64,000 bases of DNA from Dehalococcoidia bacterium. Lineage in GTDB: Bacteria; Chloroflexota; Dehalococcoidia; Tepidiformales; Tepidiformaceae. A model generated the notes under the pieces. That model did not search any database. It was not told the origin of the DNA and saw only the letters and a program-made list of their open reading frames with translations. Made by a program: the position numbers and the translations under genes. The stretch is taken from positions 1 through 64,000 of the forward strand of contig JADLBC010000034.1 of assembly GCA_020847985.1 (NCBI GenBank), in the 5' to 3' direction. Each line of letters opens with the position of its first letter. Positions within the stretch are counted from its first letter, which is position 1. Below, piece after piece: positions 59,036 through 64,000 of this stretch.

Positions 59036-60676
59036 ATGGATGAGCAACTCCCCCCGCACCGGCTTTTCGAACGAAAGTCCACCCGCCGTGCGCTCCTCGC
59101 GGGCGGCGCCACCGCCGCAGCCGGCGCCGCCGCCGTCGCGGTCGCCGGCTTCGCCACCCGCTCCGGCGGCGATGGCAACAGCGCCAAAGCCACCACCCAC
59201 GAGGCCGAAGCGCCAACGCCCGAGCCCGCCATCGATCTCAGCAAGGTCCCCATCGCGGACCCGCGCCGCCGCGCCGCCCATCTCCTCCGCCGCGCCGGCT
59301 TCGGCGGTACCGCCGCCGAGGTCGATGCCTTCGCCGCCCTCTCTCGCGAGGAAGCCGCCGACCGCCTCCTGGACTACGAGACCGTCGACAACAGCGCCCT
59401 CGATGCCCGCCTCGCCCGCATGAACCTGAACCTCAAGAAGGCCGGCACACCGCCCCCCGGGCAGGGCAACATCAACGGCGACATGCAGCGCTGGTGGATG
59501 GCCCGCATGGCCTACACCGCCCGCCCCCTCGAAGAGCGCATGACGCTCATCTGGCACGGGCTGCTCACCTCCCAGGTCAGCAAGATCAACGGCGAACGCG
59601 CGAAGCTCATGGTCCTCCAAAACGAGCTCTTCCGCGCCCACGCTCTCGGCCGCTACGACGATCTCCTCCAGGCCGTGTCCAAGGACACCGCCATGCTCAT
59701 CTACCTCGATACCGACCAGAGCACGAAGGAACACCCGAACGAAAACTACGCCCGCGAACTCATGGAGCTCTTCTCCATGGGCGTTGGCAACTACACCGAG
59801 GACGACGTCCGCGAAAGCGCCCGCGCCTTCACCGGCTGGCGCTTCACCCCCCCCGATGCCGGCCGCCCCAACGTCGCCGGCCTCAGCCAGGCCGAACTGC
59901 GCGAAATCCGCACCCAGGCCATCGCCGATTGGGAGCCGCGCTTCATCGTCAACGCCCGCCTCCACGACACCGGCACAAAGAACTTCCTCGGCCGCCGCGG
60001 CAACTTCAGCGGCGAAGACATCGTCGCCATCATCATGGAGCAGCCCGCGACGGCGAAATTCATCACCCGCCGCCTCTTCACCGAGTTCGCCAACTTCAAC
60101 CCCTCGGACGAGACCCTCGCCCGCCTGGTCGAAGTCTGGAACAGCAGCGGCCACTCCGTCCGCGCCGTCGTCCGCGCCATCCTGGTGAGCGACGAGTTCT
60201 ACTCAGAAGCGTCTTATCGCGGCTTCGTGCGAAGCCCTATCGAGTTCATGGTCGGCATGGTCCGCGCCCTCGAAATCGACACCGACTTCCGCCCCATGCT
60301 GCGCACCCCCGGGCGCCAGGGCGGCCAGGGCGCCGGCGGCCTCATGGGCCAGGTCCTCTTCGAACCCCCCAGCGTCGCCGGCTGGGCCGGTGGCGCGAAC
60401 TGGCTCAGCTCCAGCACCTTCTTCGCCCGCGTCAACTTCCTCGATAGCTTCCTGTTCACCCAGCAGGGCCGCGCGAACCCCATCCCCGCGCTCGTCGCCG
60501 CCACCACGGCCGAGGACTGCGTCGACCGCGCCCTCGACCGCCTGGTCGATGGCAACGTCCCCGCTGGCGCCCGCGACGCTCTCATCGCCTACGCGCGCGG
60601 CATCACCAATGCGCAGCTTCGCGCCGCCGGCGTCGCCTATCTCGTGCTCGGCAGCCCCGAGTACCAGCTCGTCTGA
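59036..60676 (+). CDS. DUF1800 family protein (TAT-like leader)
   Basis: A 546-residue DUF1800 protein. The leader has STRRALLAGGATAAAGAAAVAVAG, given here only as a twin-Arg-type motif with a hydrophobic run. The mature domain starts near ADPRRRAAHLLRRAGFG. The signature YARELMELFSMG is near residue 240, followed by FLGRRGNFSGEDIV and FARVNFLDSFL. The family is widespread in Planctomycetes and Chloroflexota and nearly always sits beside DUF1501, as here. Its biochemical role is unknown. It is followed by the DUF1501 gene after 28 bp. Confidence 0.92.
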   Translation: MDEQLPPHRLFERKSTRRALLAGGATAAAGAAAVAVAGFATRSGGDGNSAKATTHEAEAPTPEPAIDLSKVPIADPRRRAAHLLRRAGFGGTAAEVDAFAALSREEAADRLLDYETVDNSALDARLARMNLNLKKAGTPPPGQGNINGDMQRWWMARMAYTARPLEERMTLIWHGLLTSQVSKINGERAKLMVLQNELFRAHALGRYDDLLQAVSKDTAMLIYLDTDQSTKEHPNENYARELMELFSMGVGNYTEDDVRESARAFTGWRFTPPDAGRPNVAGLSQAELREIRTQAIADWEPRFIVNARLHDTGTKNFLGRRGNFSGEDIVAIIMEQPATAKFITRRLFTEFANFNPSDETLARLVEVWNSSGHSVRAVVRAILVSDEFYSEASYRGFVRSPIEFMVGMVRALEIDTDFRPMLRTPGRQGGQGAGGLMGQVLFEPPSVAGWAGGANWLSSSTFFARVNFLDSFLFTQQGRANPIPALVAATTAEDCVDRALDRLVDGNVPAGARDALIAYARGITNAQLRAAGVAYLVLGSPEYQLV

Positions 60677-60704
60677 ATCGCGCCTCCGCGAAAGGAGAAC
60701 AGCC

Positions 60705-61952
60705 ATGATCTCGCGCAGGGATTTCGTGAAGGGCGGCGTCGCCCTCGTCTCCATCGGTACCACCGCTCAGTCGCTCCTCAAAGGCGCTGTCGCCTTCGCC
60801 GCCGAAAACCCCGCGGCCGTGAACGCCGCCGCCAACGGCAAGATCCTCGTGCTCGTGCAGATGGCCGGCGGCAACGATGGCCTGAACACCCTCGTCCCCT
60901 ACGCCGACGCCACCTACCGTTCCGCCCGCCCGAAGCTCGCCATCCCCGAAGGCCAGGCCCTCCCTCTCGCCGAAGGCTTCGGCCTGCACCCCATCATGAC
61001 TGGCTTCAAGGGCCTCTGGGATAGCGGCCGTCTCGCCGTCGTTCGCGGCGTCGGCTACCCCAACCAGAACTACAGCCACTTCAAGTCCATGGCCATATGG
61101 CAGGCCGGCGACCCCGACCTCGCGATGTACGACGGCTGGCTCGGCCGCACCCTCGAAAAGCTCGAAACCGCCCAGCACGACCCCTTCCTCGGCTTCAACA
61201 TCGGCGGCTCCACCCCCGCCGAGATGTACTCCGAGCGCGTCGCCATCCCTTCCGTGGCCGACCCCGCCGATTACGCCGTGAAGGTGAACTGGAAGACCGC
61301 CCCCGAGACCGACCCGCGCACCGCCACCCTCATGAAGCTCTACGAGCAGTACCCCTCCGCTTCGCCCTATGGCGTCCTTCTGGAGACCACCGCCGACACC
61401 GCCATGTCGAGCTCGAAGCAACTCGCCGCCGCCGCCGGGACCTACAAACCCGCCGTCGCATACCCGGAAACGTCGTTCGCCTCCGGCCTCTCCGTGCTCG
61501 CCGAGGCCATCGTCGGAAACCTGGGCATGCGCGTCGGCCACATCACCCTCGGCGGCTTCGATACCCACAGCGACCAGCTCAACGACCAGCAAATCCTCCT
61601 GGAGACGCTCGACCAGGGTCTGACCGCCTTCTACCAGGACCTGGCCGCCCACGGGAAAGCCGATGATGTCCTCGTCCTCACCTGGAGCGAATTCGGCCGC
61701 CGCGTCCAGGAGAACGCCAACGGCGGCAGCGACCACGGCGCCGCCAGCGTCTGCTTCGCCCTCGGCAACAGCGTCAGGCAGGGCCTCTATGGCGACGCCC
61801 CGGACCTCGCGAAGCTCGTCGACAACGGCAACGTCCCCTACACCACCGACTTCCGTTCCGTGTACGCCACGGTCATCGAACGCTGGCTCGGCACTCCCGC
61901 GAACGTGCTCCTCGGCCAGTCATTCCCGCAGCTGGGCTTCCTCGCCGCCTGA
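60705..61952 (+). CDS. DUF1501 family protein (TAT-exported)
   Basis: A 415-residue DUF1501 protein. The leader is MISRRDFVKGGVALVSIG, a good twin-arginine signal. Family landmarks are VQMAGGNDGLNTLVPY, then RGVGYPNQNYSHFKSMAIW and the C-terminal GGFDTHSDQLNDQ, LVLTWSEFGRRVQENANGG and HGAASVCF. The fold is alkaline-phosphatase-like (sulfatase superfamily), so hydrolase activity on an outside substrate is likely but unproven. It is preceded by AAAGGAG about 7 nt before the ATG and forms an operon with DUF1800. Confidence 0.92.
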   Translation: MISRRDFVKGGVALVSIGTTAQSLLKGAVAFAAENPAAVNAAANGKILVLVQMAGGNDGLNTLVPYADATYRSARPKLAIPEGQALPLAEGFGLHPIMTGFKGLWDSGRLAVVRGVGYPNQNYSHFKSMAIWQAGDPDLAMYDGWLGRTLEKLETAQHDPFLGFNIGGSTPAEMYSERVAIPSVADPADYAVKVNWKTAPETDPRTATLMKLYEQYPSASPYGVLLETTADTAMSSSKQLAAAAGTYKPAVAYPETSFASGLSVLAEAIVGNLGMRVGHITLGGFDTHSDQLNDQQILLETLDQGLTAFYQDLAAHGKADDVLVLTWSEFGRRVQENANGGSDHGAASVCFALGNSVRQGLYGDAPDLAKLVDNGNVPYTTDFRSVYATVIERWLGTPANVLLGQSFPQLGFLAA

Positions 61953-61977
61953 TTCGCCGGCGCCCGGCAGGCCAGCT

Positions 61978-62006
61978 CCGCCCCGGCGGCACGCGTCCCG
62001 GGGCGG
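61978..62006. terminator. Hairpin between convergent DUF1501 and rmuC genes
   Basis: CCGCCCCGG at 61978-61986 pairs with CCGGGGCGG at 61998-62006 around an 11-nt loop. There is no T-run on either strand. Confidence 0.6.
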
Positions 62007-62026
62007 CTTCGCGTCGCGGCGAATCG

Positions 62027-63094
62027 CTACTTCGCCCGGCCCTCGCCCTCCACCCGCGATGTCACCGCCGCCAGCTGCCCGCTCGCCCGCGACGCCTGCA
62101 CCCGCAGCTCATCGCGCGAATTCCCCAGCATCACCACCGTGCGCGAAAGCCGCCCCTCGACCTCCTCCGCGATCGCGCGCAGCGCCTGCTCCGCCGATGC
62201 GAGCGCCGCCGCCAGCTTCTCCAGGTCGATGTCCCGCGACGTTCGCAGCACCGTCTGAAACACCAACAGCAGGTAAGGCACGAACATGCTGTACCCCACG
62301 AGCGCCACGTTCATGCGCGCGCATTCGCCCTGCACCCCGGCGCAGAGGTCGTACACCGCGTCCGGCACGACGGCCACCCCGAAGTTGATGGTGAGTTCGG
62401 GGTCGAGGTACTTCGTCACCTCTCGCGCCTTCTCGCGCACCGCCTCCTCGATCCGCCCCTTGATGCGCACCTGCTCCTCCGGCGCCGCCGCGATGAACTC
62501 CTCCAGCAGCGCCGTCGCCGGCCATTTGCTATCGATGGGGAGCGCGAGCCCGTTCGGCAGCTTCAGCGCGAACTCCACCGTCCGGTTCCCGACACGAAAG
62601 CCCCGGAGCTGCCATTCCGCTGGCAGCCGCGAAAACACGAGGTCCACCAGGTTCTCGCCCGCGGCGCCTTTCGCCGCCGTCCCCGCGATCACCTGTTCCA
62701 GCCGCCGGATCGAGTCCGCTGTCTGCTGCTCCAGCCCCTCGCGCGAAGATGCCCGCGTCTGCAGCGCCGTCAGCCCTTCGCGCGCCTGCGCCAGGTCCGC
62801 GCGAATACCCTCGGCCGTGCTTCGCAACCCCTCGGCAAGCGTGCCCGTCCGCGCGAGCCCCTGCCCGAGCAACTCCTGCCGCTGCTCGATCGCGCCCACG
62901 CGTGCCTGCACCGCCGAGACGCGCTCGCCGAGCACGGCCGTATCGCCGCGCAGGTCGCGCATCCCCTGCGCCACCTCCGCCAGCGCCCCCGCGATATCGC
63001 CGCCCACCGCCGGCCGCCGCGCAAGCAGCAGCGCCGCCGCGACCAGCGCCCCGCCAATCACCAGTGCCACCGCAATCAGGTCCACAGGGCGCAT
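62027..63094 (-). CDS. rmuC: DNA recombination protein RmuC
   Basis: A 355-residue RmuC-family protein. It has an N-terminal membrane helix (DLIAVALVIGGALVAAALLL), a long coiled coil (about residues 35-135) and the nuclease-like domain with GAAGENLVDLVFSRLP, VEFALKLPNGLALPIDSKWP and VALVGYSMFVPYLLLV. RmuC limits DNA inversions and is a member of the PD-(D/E)XK superfamily. It is slightly shorter than the E. coli protein. It has no operon partner. Confidence 0.9.
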   Translation of the reverse strand: MRPVDLIAVALVIGGALVAAALLLARRPAVGGDIAGALAEVAQGMRDLRGDTAVLGERVSAVQARVGAIEQRQELLGQGLARTGTLAEGLRSTAEGIRADLAQAREGLTALQTRASSREGLEQQTADSIRRLEQVIAGTAAKGAAGENLVDLVFSRLPAEWQLRGFRVGNRTVEFALKLPNGLALPIDSKWPATALLEEFIAAAPEEQVRIKGRIEEAVREKAREVTKYLDPELTINFGVAVVPDAVYDLCAGVQGECARMNVALVGYSMFVPYLLLVFQTVLRTSRDIDLEKLAAALASAEQALRAIAEEVEGRLSRTVVMLGNSRDELRVQASRASGQLAAVTSRVEGEGRAK

Positions 63095-63118
63095 TCTAGG
63101 CTCGCCGCCGCGACATCT

Positions 63119-63350
63119 TCTGTCGCAGAGTCACCACCCCTCACCACAGGCAGCATCGCGGCGCCGGGGTAGCCCACTCAGCACTCTCCTCTGTCGCAGA
63201 GTCACCACCCCTCACCACAGGCAGCATCGCGGCGCCGGGGTAGCCCACTCAGCACCCGCCTCTGTCGCGCATCACCACCCTCACCACGGGCAGCATCGCG
63301 GCGCCGGGGTAGCCCACTCAGCACTCAGCACTCAGCACTCAGCACTCCTA
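63119..63350 (+). repeat. 71-bp tandem repeat, three copies, ending in a heptamer array
   Basis: Copies start at 63119, 63190 and 63261, exactly 71 bp apart; the first two are nearly identical. Each has TCTGTCGC at its start, a CACCAC-rich middle, GCAGCATCGCGGCGCC and then GGGGTAGCCC (63166, 63237, 63306). After the third core, CACTCAG is repeated four times from 63315 to 63342, followed by CACTCCT. The array reaches into the stop codon (63348-63350) of the gene to the right. No spacers, so not CRISPR. Confidence 0.9.
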
Positions 63351-63974
63351 AACCGCCTCGCCCGCGGAGACCCATCCCCGGCCCGCGATGCGCACCGCCG
63401 CCAGCGCGGCCACCGCCGCCGCCGTCCCCGCGTACACGGCCACCGCTGCCGTCGCGCCGCTATCCGTCCCCGCCGCCAGCCCGTGTACGAGCGCGAGCGC
63501 CCACGCCGGGAACGCCAGCAGGTGCCAGGCACGCCAGCGGTTGTAGCTCATTCGCCCGGCCAGCGCCGTCGTCGTCAGCACCACGGCCATGAGCCATGCG
63601 GCCGCCGTGCCCAGCCCCGTCTGCCAGGGCCGGTATTCGCTCGTGAACGGCACCGCCACATGCACGGGGCCGAAGTGCACCACGGGGTCCATCAGCAACC
63701 CCGCGACATGCGCCGCCACGAACGCCAGCGCCAACGCCGAGAGCATCCGGTGCGTTTCCAGGAACCAGGTCAGCGCCAGCCCGCGTAGCCGCAGCCGCAG
63801 GTGCAGCAGCATCCCGCCCATCACGCTCAGCCACGCCAGTGCATACCCCGCGAATCCCGCCGCCCGCGCGGCGTCCCACGTGGCCGTCCCCGTGTCCGGG
63901 TCCTCGACCACCCGCCCGATCGCCGTCATGAGCACAAGCGAAATTGCCACGCCGAGCGCCAGCTTCCAGCTCAC
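63348..63974 (-). CDS. Six-helix membrane protein, ferric-reductase-like (probable heme protein)
   Basis: A 208-residue protein with six hydrophobic segments. Two helices carry paired His residues: ETHRMLSALALAFVAAHVAG and WRAWHLLAFPAWALALVHG. A pair of His spaced about 13 residues apart in neighbouring helices is how ferric-reductase-like transmembrane domains bind two hemes. It lacks the FAD/NADPH domain of full reductases. The start is GTG, overlapping the stop of the partial gene upstream (GTGA), which probably encodes a partner. Confidence 0.8.
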   Translation of the reverse strand: MSWKLALGVAISLVLMTAIGRVVEDPDTGTATWDAARAAGFAGYALAWLSVMGGMLLHLRLRLRGLALTWFLETHRMLSALALAFVAAHVAGLLMDPVVHFGPVHVAVPFTSEYRPWQTGLGTAAAWLMAVVLTTTALAGRMSYNRWRAWHLLAFPAWALALVHGLAAGTDSGATAAVAVYAGTAAAVAALAAVRIAGRGWVSAGEAV

Positions 63975-64000
63975 GTCACGACCCCCGCGAGCGCCGGGCG
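63971..64000 (-). CDS. C-terminal end of an upstream operon partner (partial)
   Basis: Only the last nine codons lie in the window (RPALAGVVT and stop). The frame is open to the right edge, and its TGA overlaps the GTG start of the ferric-reductase-like gene. This implies translational coupling. Nothing can be said about the product. Confidence 0.4.
   Translation of the reverse strand, partial: RPALAGVVT

Noticed and set aside
63119-63350. CRISPR array
   Set aside because: Copies are directly adjacent with a 71-bp period and no unique spacers; no cas genes are in the window.

Overview
The window is GC-rich (roughly two thirds or more G+C by eye) and gene-dense, with strong G/C use at third codon positions. 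The gene content suggests a Gram-positive-type (monoderm) bacterium: a LytR-CpsA-Psr protein, no outer-membrane or LPS genes, a membrane-anchored YvcK, a Ltp-type thiolase-like/DUF35 pair, a CaiB-type CoA transferase and a DUF1800/DUF1501 pair. I infer a Chloroflexota member, possibly a Dehalococcoidia or Tepidiformales relative. That is an inference from gene families and style. No rRNA or other taxonomic marker was available to test it.

Layout. 0-3.2 kb: a partial exported protein, an acyltransferase, a PNPOx-family flavoprotein and a SHOCT membrane protein coupled to a 32-residue miniprotein. 3.3-6.3 kb: leftward acyl-CoA dehydrogenase, DUF35 and thiolase-like genes. 6.3-18.3 kb: CAP protein, membrane protein, hydrolase, plsX with a methyltransferase, LOG protein, SRPBCC protein, PPK2, mutS-mutL and a secreted helical-repeat protein. 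18.8 kb: tRNA-Arg(UCG). 19-24.3 kb: CaiB-type CoA transferase, then a peptide-type ABC binding protein with two permeases but no ATPase gene. 24.3-26.5 kb: HD-GYP protein and phosphoglycerate mutase. 26.6-30.5 kb: three overlapping leftward genes for a subtilase and two related anchored proteins. 30.6-35.6 kb: SRPBCC, nucleoside phosphorylase, RDD, PAP2 and hydrolase genes. 35.6-44.7 kb: a rightward housekeeping block of gatB, yvcK, secG, a binding protein, SAM hydrolase, fmt, rlmN and queA. 44.7-54.8 kb: cupredoxin lipoprotein, SDR, standalone CZB protein, phospholipid synthase, histidine phosphatase, rhomboid, LCP, zincin, rimI, several unknowns and a c-di-AMP riboswitch in front of an unknown gene. 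55-62 kb: a divergent response regulator and six-PAS histidine kinase followed by DUF1800/DUF1501. 62-64 kb: rmuC, a repeat block and a heme-type membrane protein.

How genes work together. Translational coupling through 4-bp stop/start overlaps is common (mutS-mutL, methyltransferase-plsX, the subtilase operon, SAM hydrolase-fmt-rlmN). Intrinsic-type hairpins close many transcription units. At least eight genes have a -10-like hexamer only 6 or 8 nt before the start codon and no Shine-Dalgarno sequence, which predicts leaderless mRNAs.

The least explained signals are: (i) a family of intergenic repeats with a strict 7-bp period, several introduced by a GGGGTWGYC core; (ii) the ydaO-type riboswitch controlling a gene of unknown function; (iii) the subtilase plus paired anchored proteins; (iv) the leaderless promoter class. 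No prophage, insertion sequence, CRISPR array or rRNA was seen.
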